Origin: Bufo bufo
Lineage: Eukaryota; Chordata; Amphibia; Anura; Bufonidae
Direction: 5' to 3'
DNA: 64,000 bases
Assembly (NCBI RefSeq): GCF_905171765.1
Contig: NC_053398.1
Span: 51,582,338 to 51,646,337, forward strand
A program made the position numbers and the translations under genes. How positions within the stretch are numbered: the first letter of the stretch is position 1; every line of letters starts with the position of its first letter. The notes beneath the pieces were generated by a model that did not search any database, was not told where the DNA came from, and saw nothing but the letters and a program-made list of their open reading frames with translations. Positions 45,385-58,558 of this stretch are shown in pieces.

Positions 45385-48300
45385 TATTCTCTCATACTGT
45401 GTGAAGAAATGCTCCTGTAGCCAGCCCACCCCCTGGAGGGGTCACTGAAGGCAAAGGAAGAAATCAGAGTGACGCTGATCTTTCTTCCTAGACAGTAAAA
45501 TCTTTCTTTCTGGTCCCTACATTAACCAAGGGCTGTGCCCCAAATATTGCAATTGAATCCTGCTATTATTTAAAAGCTACGATTCTGGGCATTAAATGGT
45601 TTGGAAACCTTTGCACAGTTTTTTTTTTATAATTCTTTTTTTGCCGTAATGCAAAATTTTACGCAACTTTGTGAATAGTAGTCTTGATTAAAAATGGCCC
45701 ACCATTTTTGCTTATGGTATGTGTGTATGTTCCTAAACTTACTGGTGGGGCTGCTGAAATGTACATAAATCCTCCCTTTTCTCACAGCTTTCAGAGCTCG
45801 TCTGTTTATATGGATTGCAGCAGTAGAAGGTTGTGCACAACAGATGCATTTGGAGGGGGGGGGGGGGTCCAAGAGGGCAGCTCACACAAGCTATAGATAG
45901 GGAGGAATGAAAGCACAAGGCAGTTTGCATGGGGTAGGCAGCAGCATTCTGGACACACAGATCAAGCATGTATTACTGGGAGGGACATACCCATATGAGA
46001 AAAGTCTGAAGCTATGAGTAGCTTGCAAACTGAATATAGGGGATCTGAAATGAATGCAGATTACAACTTAAAAGGGTTGTCCGAGTCAAATAAAAACTGT
46101 ACATGAGGTAAAATAACAGAAGAATAGATACTCATTCCTTTTTTGCCTGCATCATCCGGCACTGAGCTCTGTTACTCCCCGCCGCTGTTTGTTTTTCCTG
46201 GCTGCAGCGGTGATGTTCAGGGCACACAGATCACTGCTTCAGCAGTGACATCTCATATACTGCTGAAGCCAGCGATTGGCTGCAGCAGTGACCTGTGTGT
46301 ATGGAACATCACTGCTGCATTCTGGAAGATGATATCAGCAGTGGTGTTGACTCCAGCTCAACGCTGAGAACGGTGGAATGGAAAGCAGTGAGCATTGATT
46401 CTTTCATTATTTCACCACATTTACAGGGGCTGCCAGAGTTTTTGTTTAAAGGGGTTGTCTGGGCTTTTAATATTGATGACCTATCCTTTAGATAGAACTA
46501 CAAGCGCACTGCTTAATGCACAAAGACATAAGTAAACTGTGAATTCATAAAAAAAGGGAAAATGCATTGTTGCTATACTTACTGTAAGAAAAAATAGAAG
46601 CTCAAAAATATGTTGGGCCCATCTAACCACGACAAGGTGGCTTTAAACAGACGATGCCTACTCTAACACATGCCTCTCCTGGGCTACCAGTCTTTTATCT
46701 GGGCAAAGTAAGTTCCAGCTATGTGATACTTCCTGCCCAAATACATGCCTCTCCTGGGCTTTTGGTCTACAATTGGGCAAAGTAGGATCCCGTCTGTTCT
46801 ATGTATGATTGTATTTTAGCCAAGGTAGCGTGCACCTGCGTCTATATGCATTATGGAGGTGCTGGTTTATTTTAGATCTCCTCCTCTTTTTTTGGTCTAT
46901 CCTCTGGATAGGTCATCAATATTAAAAGCCCGGACAGCCCCTTTTAATGAAACATTTTTTTTTCTTTTCTATTCATGGTAACCACTAACATTTATTACAT
47001 ATATTTTTCCATGGCTACTAACTAGTATATTCTAGTTTTTGCAAGAATTTAAAGTTGTGACATATTACATATGTCCTTGGTAAAAGAGCAGAAAGTATTT
47101 GTATCTGAGCTGCACTACATGATCACACAGAATATTTGGAATAAGAGCCCCATGTGCTATTTGCAGTGATATCTGCTTATTTGTACAGAAGGCTCAGAAG
47201 CATATAAAACATGCTATGTAAGGTAATGTGTTTCTGAGTGTATAAATAATAAAGATGTACTGTAGTATCACTTGCTATTACATTCCTGCTTTTTTTTTTA
47301 ATTAAAGACATAACCTGTCTACAACCTCCTGCAGTCAGTGAGTTTTCCCCCTATTATTTTGGCATATAACATGCCCTCATGTGACCTTAGTTGATAAACA
47401 GCATTTTGACGGACCTCCAAATTCGGATTCTGGCATCAGTAGTCCAAACACTTCCTTTTGAGCAATATAATTAATCTAAGTGCGGTAAACACATTGACAT
47501 TTAAGGCCATTTTGTAAATGAGGACCATTTTATATTCTCAGGAAGTATAACTGTGTTACCCAATATACAGTATTAGGATCTAGCGCTGCAATGTTTGCAT
47601 TATACTGTATCTTGTACATGATTTCATTAACAGGCCTCTAATGTTAGGCGAAGTGGGTGAAACCTAAAATATGCCTAGAACATGCCTAAATAGCAAATAA
47701 AGTATATATCTTCACGTGACTACTTCTTCAGTAATGTTCTTAAAGGAACGGTAAACCTTGAAATCAGCATTTTTGTCATTCTACAGTCCCTTTCAATTTT
47801 ATGGGGGCTGTTGGATATACCGATAGGCTGCAGTGTCCTCATCTCTCTCTCCCTGTTTAACTGTACATGACCCAAGGGGGAGGGTAACATGGACTTCTGT
47901 GTATGTTATCAATCCCTCCATCAATCAGAGAGCATATTTGCACATGCGAAGATGAGTGCCTGATTATCTAATTGCACCTCTGATATTAATTAGAATATTT
48001 TTACTACACCAAATTCATGACCCAGATATTTACCATCATCTGGATCATAGCGTCAAGTAAGTCTCACCAACTACACCACAAACATACAAGCATTAATAAC
48101 TTTTACACTGTCCCTGTCCTTTCTAATCAGCCATGCCCAATCAATTGAGTAAAATATGAGGACCACTTCTCTAGTGATACCCATTACATTCTGCCCTTAC
48201 AGCAATAACAATGATCACTAGAGAGGAATATAGCAAATATATGTCTGACAGAAGGAAAAGATTTTCATCAGTTAGAAAAGACATATCCGCTCACTGTCTG

Positions 48301-49227
48301 TCTCAATAAATTATTGTTTTGACCGTAGTTTTTTAAACGACAATATTCAACCACTTTTCAGGCAAGTGTACTGCTAGGAGGTTTTTTTGTTACCATATTA
48401 TGGAGGCAACACCTGGACCTCCTGTGGTTTATCTGAACCAGAATTATGGCAGTCTAAAGTCTCATACACACATAATTTCCATCAGTTTTTTCGAGCCAAA
48501 ACCAGGATTGGAGCCTCCACCGACATAAGGTATAAGGGAAAGATCTGCACCTGTTCTGTGTTTAGAGCCGCACCTGGTTTTGGCTCACAGTCACTGATGG
48601 AAATATTCTAATACTGAATGATCAAAAATCATATGTAACCAAAAAATGCTTCCAATAAAAACATCAATTCTTCCCACAAAAAACGAGCCCTATCCAAGAC
48701 GATCGACAGAAAAAAAAAATATGGCTTAAAAAAGTCGAGACACAAAAACATGATTTTTTATTATGTAAAACTGAAGCAAAAAAATACAATTAGACATATT
48801 TGGTATTGTCCCGTCCGTAACAACCTGCTCTATGAAAATAGCACATGATCTATCCTGTCAGCTGAACTCTGTACAAAACAAAAAATAAAAAAATGTTCCA
48901 GAACAGCCATTTTTTGTTTACCTTGCCTCAAAAAGAGTAATATAGAGCGATCAAAAATCATATGTAACCCAAAGTAGTACCAATAAAAATGTCACCTTAT
49001 CCTATAGTTTCCAAAATGGGGTCATTTTTTGGGAGTTTCTACTGTAGGAGTCCATCAGGGGGTCTTCAAATGCGACATTGCAGCCTAAAATCTTCCCAGT
49101 AAAAATCTGCCCTCCAAAATCAATATGTTGCTCCTTCCCTTCTGCATCCTGCCATGTGCACATACAGAAGTTTACAACCACTTACGGGGTGTTTCTGTAA
49201 ACTGCAAAGTAAGGGTTTAAAAATATT
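45385..49227. other. Gene-free, repeat-bearing stretch
   Basis: A G-run lies at about 45856-45868. 46450-46943 is a TTAA element (separate entry). 48425-48610 is related to the 9551 MITE (GAGCCAAAACCAGGATTGGA). 48640-49090 is an AT-rich repeat with TCAAAAATCATATGTAACC occurring twice (48622 and 48953). 47000-48300 shows nothing I recognise. Confidence 0.45.
46450..46943. mobile_element. TTAA-flanked MITE with internal insertion
   Basis: It starts AGGGGTTGTCTGGGC after TTAA and ends GCCCGGACAGCCCCT before TTAA. TATTGATGACCTATCC and GGATAGGTCATCAATA pair. Between the arms about 390 bp of unrelated DNA is present, including a short direct repeat of ACATGCCTCTCCTGGGCT (46671 and 46743). Confidence 0.7.
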
Positions 49228-49331
49228 GAAGAAAAGAGTTCCAGCATCCAAGATTTCAAAAGGTTGCTTCGTCTTTATTTGGGTTCATAATATGAATACA
49301 TCCAGTGTGCACCTCACCCACCACCGTGGCT

Positions 49332-49371
49332 GGTCAACATGTTTCGAACTTTTCAGTTCTTAATCATAACC
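49332..49371 (-). ncRNA. Hammerhead-like motif in left arm, A3-U8 variant
   Basis: This is the complement of 54290-54329: stem I GGTT with GACC, core ATGATTA, one A, stem II GAAC with GTTC, GAAA, CATG, TT. Positions 3 and 8 read A and U in place of C and G. Confidence 0.4.
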
Positions 49372-49859
49372 TGGTGGAGTGCTCGTACCCCTGGGTATAA
49401 AAGGACCCCACCCTCAATCATGGGGGTGGGTAGGTAGATCTAAACTCCTCCCGGGGGCGAGCTTTCAACAACCAATACACCCATCACCATACGTCACAGA
49501 CACTACTATTTCCAACATATAAAACACATGGCAGTATTAAAATATTCATTCGCAAATCCTTGTAATATCAGGATTATTATCTGAACAATTTAAGAGCGGA
49601 GGAATAATTAAAAACAAAACCACTCCTGCAGAGAAGAGAAAAAAAACGTAGAAATAGTCAGTGTGAACACAGTCCAAATCCACAATGTCATAATGGTTAA
49701 TTCACTCCTCTGCATGTGTGATGGCTTAGATTGGAAAATTATCCTGTCACTCAAACATATCTGATTGTTACAATGTCTACCAGACTGTTGATATCTTGAA
49801 TAAAGTATAATATAGCTCAAGTATGTTGCAATATCACTTCTCAACCTTCTATTGGTAAC

Positions 49860-52800
49860 AATACATAAGTTCCCTGCGCATATTTAGTCCCTTCGGATAC
49901 CGAATATCTAATCTAAAGATCCAGAAGGCTTCCCGCATTAGCATCTTATTCCTGATGTCACCACCTCTGGAGGAGGGAATAACCCTCTCGATGGCACAAG
50001 CACTCAAACTGGCCACACTTCTATTATGCTCTTTGATGAAGTGACTGGCAACACTTTAGATACCTGTTGCCATAGGGTTGGCAATATAGTTCAGATGCTC
50101 CCGCAGCCTGCCCTTAAAGGGAGTCTGTCACCTCCATATGGCCATATACAGTGCTTACATTGTCCTATCGCACACCTATACATGAATGTAATGCTACCTT
50201 TGTCTTTGTCTTTACACTTGCAGAAGCTGGAAAAACGAACTTTGATTGATATGGAAATGAGCACTCGCAAGTGCCCAGGGGCGGCGTTCACTGTGTTGGT
50301 GCCCAGGCTGCTCTGCCTTTTTTCATTGTTCCCCCGCCCCAGCCTCTGCAAATGCCTGCCCTCCTATTCCCTTGCGTCATCCTTCGGTCCGGCCGAGATC
50401 CCACGCCTGCGCACTGGCTCCGGGCCGGGGCATGCTCACTGCGATGGCCATTGTTGGCACGGCATCGCTTAAACTACTGCGCATGCTCCGGCGAACGGCG
50501 CAAAACCAGCGGCAATGTGGCGTTCGCCGGCGCATGCGCAGTAGTTAAAGCGATGCAATGCCCACAATGGACATCGCAGTGCGCATGCTCCGGCCCGGCG
50601 AGGCAGTGCACAGTCACGGGATCTCGGCCGGACCGAAAGAAGACGCAAGGGAATAGGAGGGCGGGCATATGCAGAGGTTGGGGCGGGGAACAATGAAAAA
50701 AGGCAGAGCAGCCTGGGCACCAACACAGTGAACGCCGCCCCTGGGCACTTGCGAGTGCTCATTTGCATATCAATCAAAGTTTGTTTTTCCAGCTTCTGCA
50801 AGTGTAAAGACAAAGACAAAGGTAGCATTACATTCATGTATAGGTGTGCGATAGGACAATGTAAGAACTGTATATGGCCATATGGAGGTGACAGACTCCC
50901 TTTAAATTGTCTACAGGTACTCCCCACATAGATAACATCGCAACTAGTGCACTTAATCAGGTAAAGAACACCTACACTGTTGCAGTTGATATAACGCCTA
51001 ATAGGAAAGTGTTCCGTGTGTGTAGAATTTTCAAACACTGTAGTAGGTTGTACATAATTGCAGGACTTGCAGGGATGACTCCCGCACTTGGTAAAACCCT
51101 GATGTCTATGCCAGGTGGGTTTAGATTTAACAGTGGAAAAAGCAAGCAAGTAAGGAGGGAGACAATTTATTGGCCAGGATGCCAGGACGTCTTGAAACAA
51201 TCCTGCAACCATCCCGCAGAGAGTTAAGCAGGAATTGATCCTCGTATAAGATCGGAATGCACCCATGTATAGCCTGTTTAATCGCCGCAAATTGTCTACT
51301 AAAGTTGAGGACAAGTGTGGGTTTATCACTAAAGTTTGCTTCTTTTTTATTTCAGTACCCTCTACCTGAATGTTTGAACAGAATATCTGTTCTAGTCCTC
51401 TTCTTGACTATCTGGGCGACCCTAGTCAGCATCCAATTAGGGTATCCCCTCCTTTTCATTCTATCCCGAATTACCGCACATTCTTTTTGGAAGAAAGCCT
51501 CCATGCTACAATTCCTACGTGCTCTGATAAACTCACCCACTGGCACAGACCGGAGAGTATGTGCCGGGTGGTGGCTATCGGCTCTAAGGATGGTGTTGCC
51601 CGAGACCTCCTTGCGGAAGGTCTCTGTCATAATAGTTAGATCAGGTATTCCAGTTAGCTTCAGGTCAAGAAAACAGATCGAGGATGCATCAAACTGGTGA
51701 GTGAACTGTAAATTGTATGGGTTATCATTCACATATGCCATGAAGTCTGGTATGGCAGACACACCGCGGCCCCAAATAAGGAGCAAATCATCTATGCATC
51801 TGCCATACCAAACCACGGCACCCGCAAAAGGATTATTCTCTGAAAATATAAAACGCTCCTCCCAGTAAGCCATAGTGAGATTGGCAAAGGATGGTGAATA
51901 TTTAGCCCCCATTAAAACACCTCTGATCTGTAAAAAAAAAAAAAAAAACTGTTGTCAAAGTTGAAGTAATTAGAAGTCATGAGCAATGTAGTCACCTGCA
52001 CTATATAGTCCACAAAGTCTGTCGAGTGGCAACTATATCTGTGCAGGTGATATTCCAGTGCCAAAAGGGCTATGTTATGCGGGATGGAGGGATAAAGGGA
52101 GACCACATCGAGGGTAAGCCAGATATACTCTTCTCTCCAGGATTTGTCATAGAAAGCCCTCAGAACATCCGATGTGTCCATGACAAAACCTGGTAGTCTC
52201 TTGACTAAGGGTTGGAGAATGGCATCTAGCCACTCCCCTAATCTTTCAAATAACGACCCAATACCCGACACTATGGGGCGGAGAGTGGGGAGGGGGTACC
52301 TCTTTTTTGTGTGTCTTAGGAAGGGCATGTTTGATGGGAATGACTGGAGTTTCAACACACAGAAAATTATATTCTTTATCAGTGATGAAACCCCTATCTC
52401 TGCCTTTATCCAACAAGGACAAATATGACTTCTTGAATCTGTCGATAGGGTTTCCCTTTAATCTTCTGTATGTGGAAGAGTCAGACAGCATGGCCATCAT
52501 CTGCCCAAAATAAACATCCTTATCCATGACTACCACAGACCCCCCCCTTGTCCGCCATCTTGATTACTAGGTCTGAACATTCCCTTAGTTGTTTCAAGCC
52601 TCCCCTGGCGTCTAGTGAGATTCTCATACCTCTGTTTCTGATTAACCTGGAGAGTGTGGATCTCAGTGAGTTCCCTTTCTAATGTTTTTTTGAAAGGTAT
52701 CCATGCTAGGAACCCGTCACTTCACGGGATAAAAAATTGCATTTCTAGTTTTAAATTCCCGACTATCAACTTTAGCATCAAACATTTTATTTTCTATTTG

Positions 52801-53740
52801 TAAACCCTCCAGGCAAACAAGTGAACATTGTTCCGCAAAGGAAAGACTAGTAAAAACATTGCAAACTGACTCCCGGGGTTCTCATTATCAACCCCGTCAT
52901 CACATCATGTTGTAGAATTATCGGAGAAATGTCTCCTCAGAGTCAGATTGCGAACAAATTTATTAACATCTAATATTGTACAAAAAAGGTCAAAGTCCGT
53001 TGCTGGTACAAAGTTTAAACCGAGGGACACGACATCAAACTGTTCCTCCGTTAATACCCTTTGCGATAAATTGATTACATCATGTATAGGGACATCATGT
53101 GAACAGGGTCCTATGTCTTTCGATGTCTGGTCGACATTGTATGAGGTTTTCTTGCTGTGTTTTCTACCTGCCCTTCTTGCCCGTTTTTTGGAGTTGAACC
53201 CCCATGTCTTTGTTTGTGTCTAGATTTTTTCTAGTAAGAGGGCTTATTTTCTAGAGACATAAGCTCCCCCTTATTTCTATCAGTGTCTTCAATGGAGTCC
53301 TGAGAATCACTTGTACCCTCTGTGGCTTCCAAATCTAAAGAGTTAAAATTCACTCTGTGGGCTGCCCCGGCCCTTCTCTGGGACTTGTTTGATTGTTTTT
53401 TATTCTTTAATATAGATTTAGGGGTGCGTGGTACATTCTCACGCCTACCCCACTCGTATATCTGGTCATTATTATAGTCAAAAAGATCCCTTTGGAATTT
53501 ATTTAGTTTGACCTCCATGATATTTTCCTCTATGTTTTTCAAGGTATTGGATGTTTTATCCTGCAATTCTTGGAATTTCTGCATGTCCTCATATTTATTC
53601 AGACAGGTACAGCAAGCCTCAATTTCCCATTGTATTGAGTCGAGTTTCTCCCCCTCCTGTTCAATTATGAGTGCCATAAGCTGGAGTGAACATTCGGATA
53701 GGATACCGTTCCATTTAGAAACAAATGATTCCGAGAACAC
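49860..53740 (-). pseudogene. Penelope-like ORF: N-terminal region, RT, Cys linker and GIY-YIG, broken
   Basis: 53231-53740 is a coiled, charged N-terminal part. RT motifs: A-D-K-G-G with a C-run frameshift near 52540, V-V-V-M-D-K-D, H-A-L-P-K-T-H-K, R-P-I-V-S-G, T-L-D-V-V-S-L-Y-P-S-I-P-H, G-A-K-Y-S-P-S-F-A-N, and R-C-I-D-D-L-L-L-I-W (usually YIDD). A linker with H-P-C-K-S-C follows, then V-L-Y-L-I-K-C...V-I-Y-V-G-S-T of GIY-YIG near 50920-50970. After the foldback insert the domain resumes at 49860-50113 with R-L-R-E-H-L-N and N-K-M-L-M-R-E-A-F-W-I. Known role: target nicking and cDNA priming. Confidence 0.85.
50118..50901. mobile_element. 784-bp foldback with TTAA duplication, inside the GIY-YIG region
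   Basis: AGGGAGTCTGTCACCTCC and its complement are the ends, with TTAA at 50114-50117 and 50902-50905. The two halves pair almost fully, including GCCCAGGCTGCTCTGCC and GGTGCCCAGG segments; the centre is GC-rich with CGGCGCATGCGCAGT. Removing the element plus one TTAA brings the R-Q-F end and G-R-L-R-E-H start of the endonuclease back into one frame. Open frames inside are palindrome artefacts. Confidence 0.9.
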
Positions 53741-54289
53741 AGTTGTGGGAATTTTTTGGGTTCAAAGTCCCCTTGGTATCATGGACTTCTCTACATATGA
53801 GTATAGTAAAATCCCATCACAGTCTCAATTCTTGCGTGAGGAGCTTTTCGAAATCTTGCATTTTAATTTGCATATACAGCTGATCTTGGGAGATTTTGTC
53901 CTGGGTAGAAAACACACGTTCCGCTTTGGACCTGCGGTCTGAAGACGATAAATGAGCCATCGGGAGGGTTATAACGGGGTGGGTGGGGCTACACCTGTAT
54001 ACCATAAATCAGCAACCATGTTATAAATTCTGCAGGAGTGGTTTTGTTTTTAATTATTCCTCCGCTCTTAAATTGTTCAGATAATAATCCTGATATTACA
54101 AGGATTTGTGGATTAATATTTTAATACTGCCATGTGTTTTATATGCTGAAAATAGTAGTGTCTGTGACGTATGGTGATGGGTGTATTGGTTGTTGAAGGC
54201 TCGCCCCCGGGAGGAGTTTAGATCTACCTACCCGCCCGCATGATTGAGGGTGGGGTCCTTTTATACCCCGGGGTACAAGCACTCCACCA

Positions 54290-54329
54290 GGTTATGATTA
54301 AGAACTGAAAAGTTCGAAACATGTTGACC
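54290..54329 (+). ncRNA. Hammerhead-like motif in right arm, A3-U8 variant
   Basis: Stem I GGTT/GACC (one G-U), core ATGATTA, one A, stem II GAAC/GTTC with loop TGAAAA, GAAA, self-complementary CATG, then TT. The order and spacing equal those of the canonical copies. The change of both position 3 and position 8 keeps a Watson-Crick pair. Confidence 0.4.
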
Positions 54330-54433
54330 AGCCACGGTGGTGGGTGAGGTGCACACTGGATGTATTCATATTATGAACCCGAATAAAGACGAAGCAACCT
54401 TTTGAAATTTTGGATGCTGGAACTCTTTTCTTC

Positions 54434-57400
54434 CGTACGTTACATAGAAGACTGGTCTGGTCTTGTCCCGTGCATCCTCGTCTATGGTTAGCTGAAAATT
54501 AACTTTCTTACCTTACATTATAAATATTGAGTTTTGTTTGGCCGTTAACCCTTGCTACCTTACAGGGAAAAATGGATTAAAATGGAAAATCTGCCCAAAA
54601 TCTTTTAAAATTTAGAAATGTCTCTATTTTCCGTTAATTCTTGTGGAGCAGCTAAAGGGTTAACAAAATTTGTAAACTCATATTTGAATAACTTGAGGGG
54701 TGTAGTTACTACAGTGGGTTCATTTATGGGTGGTTTATATTATGTAAGCTCCACAAAGCAACTTCATAACAGAATTGGTCCTTAAAATAAGTGAGTTTTA
54801 CAAACATCCCAAAAAAAATGACATTTACAAAATGATGTCAACATAAAGTAGACATATGGGAAATGTAAAGTAATAACTATTTTGAGGTATCACTATCTGC
54901 CTTAAAAGCAAAGAAATTGAAATTTTGAAAATTGCGAATTTTCCAAAATTTTTGGTACATTTTTGATTTTTTTTTATAAATAAAGACTTAAATTTACTGC
55001 TGCAGAATGGTTTGTATAATAAAAAGCCTTCCAAAATTACCACCACATAAAGTGACACGTCACAGTTGCAAAAACATGGCCTGGTCAAGAAGGTGAAAAC
55101 TGACCCGGGGTACAAGGGGTTAAGAGAGCAAACTCTTGTTGATGTATACACTTGTGGTATATATGCTTTGGAGACCTCAATATTTTGACATTGTCTTGAG
55201 TGTAAACCTCTGCTTAGATGTGAATTTTAGGTGCAGATTGTTTATATTGATGTATTTTTTAATCATTTTAAAAAATAATTCCTGTTACATACATACAACG
55301 TTACATGAAGGACATTGCTGTCAACAGTCCGTCAAGGCAACTGCAATCATCAGGTTGTCTGCTTTCAAGAAATTAATCCCTTAACAGTTATGCTTGGATT
55401 GTGAGAAAAGGCACTAACCGTTCAGCCCGAGCAGAGGAAAGAGTGAGGCCGTATTTAACCCCTCATATCTCATGCTTGGTCACAGCTAGAGAACTGGTTT
55501 TGTTTGAAAACTGACAGCCTAGACTTTAAAACAATACCAGAATATCAGCATGAGCTTCTCTACATCGGGAGATATAGCTGTTAGAAATTGGATGGGAGTG
55601 ATAGTTGGTTTCACTCCCTACCCGATTTCTAACAGCTAGATCTCCAGATGTCATGTCCAGTGCCATTCTGGTCTTGTTTTAAAGCCTAGACTGTGAGCTT
55701 TCAAGACTAGTTCAATATCTATAGCTGTTACCAAGCCTGAAATATGAAGAGTTAAAGCGGCCTTCCCCTCTGCAGCGGGCTGTGTGATCTCAACCAGCCT
55801 GGGGGAGGGGGGGCAGTAGGGGAGCTGACAGGCTACAGGTAGAAGAGAAAAATATATATAAATTTGGCAACGTTATAACCGTACTGACCTACAGAATAAA
55901 GGTATCATACCACACACTGAACCTCGTAAAAATAAATCCCACAAAATAATAAAATTGCAGTTTTTTTTTCATCTTTCCCCATAAAATTAAATCATAAAAG
56001 TTATTTAATACATTATATAAACCCCCAAATGGTTCCCAAAAATAAGTGCAACTCATCCCGCAAAAATTGAGTCGCTCACACTCTAAATTGAAGAAAATAA
56101 TAAAATTTAAAAAAATCATGACTGCTGGAATACAGAGGGGCCGGGGGAAATTTGCTGCCCCTTAAAGGGGTTGTCTCAGTTCGCCGTTACTGAGGCGAGT
56201 TGAGACACAGTCCTGCCACTTCGGCACTCTGCTGTTTCAGTAGCTCTCACTGCCGTGTATGAGAGCTACTGAAACAGCGTAGCACAACAAGATACGCAGT
56301 TCCTGAGTTAGGGAGACTGCATAGCTTCTTGTTCTACGCTGTTTCAGTAGCTCTCATGCACAGCAATGAGAGCTACTGAAACAACAGAGCGCCGGAGCAC
56401 TGTGTTGTTTCCGGGCCGGGACTGTGTCTCATCCCATTTTAGTAATGGTGATATAAGACAACCCCTTTAAGGCTAAAATTAGTCATGTCACGAATGGGTT
56501 AAAAATGCACTTGTGTCCCCTGAGTTGTGCACCAGCTAGATTTACTTAGACATGAATTCAAAATCTACAAAAAAAAGTGACATTTTCTGGAGGGTTTTTC
56601 CAATTTTAAGTTTTGAGGGGATAATAGGTTTTGGAGGTGCACTTGCTTTTTAAGTAGTGTAATTACTGTCGTTTATAGGTTGTTACTTTTTTAATATTCC
56701 AGTTTAAAATCAAATTTGTGGTCTTTCAAATTCTAGTGATTTTATGAAGATATGTGCATGTAAACTTACTGCTAAGTGTTAGCGGCAGCCGCCCTTCCAC
56801 ATTAGACAGTGTACGGATCTAGAACACCACAGATCCATATACTGTGTGGTGGCCACTGTCAGGTCCAGCGGCTCAAGTGAATAGGAGCTACAGTACCCAA
56901 GAATGGCCACTACACAGTGCACAGAGATGTGCTATTCTGGATTCATACACTGTTTACTTCCATAACCTGTGGCGGACGCTGATCCATGGAGGTCCTATGG
57001 ATAGGTCAACAGTATGTCGGTCCTTGGAAAACACCTTTAATTTTCAGTCTCAGTGATGGTGCATGTACCTCCTCCTCACCAGTGTCTGGCTGTAAGATAA
57101 CTGGTTGCCTCTTGTGCCTTATCTGGGACACAATAATCCCCACCCACTGACCTGCGCCCAATCTGCCAGTTCACTGGCTGAAATGGAGCAGATTAGCAAG
57201 AGATTAATCCCTGTACTACAAGACTGTTTCAGGAACATGCAGGACGTCTTGCAGACCGACAAACATTTCAAGGTTTAGGTCTTTCTAGGTCATTTAAAGT
57301 GCATTTATTTTGTGTTTATAACATGTGTAGTTATAGTGACAACATGTCTATGGTGCAGTGTATGAAGCTGCGGCCTCCATTGTGGGCAGGCGCGCTTTCC

Positions 57401-58287
57401 GTTAGCTGGCTGATTCAACAAAGCGTTACATCAAGTGGTGATGGATAAAAGAAATCTACTCCCCAGTGGGAATGATTACTAGCTGCTGGTGATGTCATAG
57501 GAATACAATCTCCGTTGGGAATGATTAGTGGCTAGTACTTATGTCATGCTAATAAAATCTCAGAACACCTGTCTCCGTTTAACATTCTTCTACGTTGCCA
57601 AATGTTGTTCTTCCTGTCTGAACCCCTTTTAAATCTTGAGAAAGATGAATAGCAGCAATATTTTCCTCCCATCACCTAGATTGACACAAGGAACATGACC
57701 CCTTGCAGTAGCCAACATTACGTTCTTGCCATTATAAACGTGAATGTTATGTAACTCAGCCAAGTGATTCAGTAAATGCTAAATTCATGCTCCACTGGGG
57801 GAGAAGAGCTATCATTAAAGGCTATGGACACCGTTGGGGCAATTTTTTAGCATTGCATTCTGCTCATTTTATTAATTGTTTTTATTAAACATTTTAACAG
57901 TAGCTCTTATCTCTGAAATCCTGACAGCTCATAAGCACTCATTGTATCAAACTGTTTTTAAATGAGTGTTTATGAGCTGTTAGAAAATTATAGGTAAGGG
58001 CTACAGAGCAGCTGTCTATGTTACTGAGAGTGGAGAAAGTAACAGTCTACACTGCAAGTGAACCAACTTAAAAATGTTTTAATACATTTTTTTTTGTCTA
58101 AAATGAGTAGAGCATAGTCTTTAACACTGGGTTTTCACGTTCAAGTTTTTTTTTTAGGCAGTTTTATAAGCCAACACCAGGAACAGCTCATAAATGAAGG
58201 ATGTGAAAGACCAAGGATTCTCAGCTTTGGGAATTCACTTTTGGCTTAGAAAGCTACATCAAAATGCCTGAACGTGGAAACCCAGCC
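54434..58287. other. Gene-free stretch with unnamed repeats
   Basis: 54490-55130 and 55850-56110 are AT-rich repeats of a kind frequent in frog introns, without coding content. 55555-55645 is a foldback of TCTAACAGCTA/TAGCTGTTAGAAAT words. 56166-56466 is a TTAA element (separate entry). 57050-58250 shows no recognisable gene. Confidence 0.45.
56166..56466. mobile_element. 301-bp foldback with TTAA duplication
   Basis: It starts AGGGGTTGTCTCAG after TTAA and ends AGACAACCCCT before TTAA. Four copies of GAGAGCTACTGAAACA or its complement lie inside, so the element folds into nested hairpins. Confidence 0.7.
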
Positions 58288-58290
58288 TTA

Positions 58291-58558
58291 GGGCTCATGC
58301 ACACGAACGTATGCCGCCCGTTCCATGCATTGGGGACCGCAAATTGCGCCGCAAAAATAAAACTAGTACTATTTCTTTGCGGCGCGGAGGCACGGACAGA
58401 AAACCACGGAAGCACTCCGTTCTGTTACCATGGGGTTCCATTCCGCACCACACCTTCCGGATTGTGGACCCATTCAAGTTAATAGGTCCCCATCTGTGAG
58501 ACAAATGGACAGTGCCACAATACGGGCATCGGCCAATAATGGTCATTTGCATGAGCCC
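58291..58558. mobile_element. 268-bp MITE with TTA duplication
   Basis: GGGCTCATGCACACGAACG and its relative CATTTGCATGAGCCC are terminal inverted repeats with TTA on both sides. It belongs to the family present at 10037, 19892, 30055, 59057 and 61921. Confidence 0.7.

Larger units (their letters stand above)
49228..54433 (-). mobile_element. 5.2-kb Penelope-like retroelement with 405-bp inverted arms
   Basis: The arms 49228-49632 and 54029-54433 are each 405 bp and almost perfectly complementary, ending GAAGAAAAGAGTTCCAGCAT. Between them, on the minus strand, are an N-terminal coiled region, a reverse transcriptase, a Cys-rich linker and a GIY-YIG domain, in Penelope order. A TATAAAAGG box lies in each arm. 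Each arm holds a hammerhead-like motif. A 784-bp TTAA foldback is inserted in the endonuclease part. The coding frames are broken at several points. Confidence 0.9.

Noticed and set aside
50026..50696. Several frames of 80-148 codons
   Set aside because: They run across the junctions and arms of the TTAA palindrome and repeat one another in reverse.
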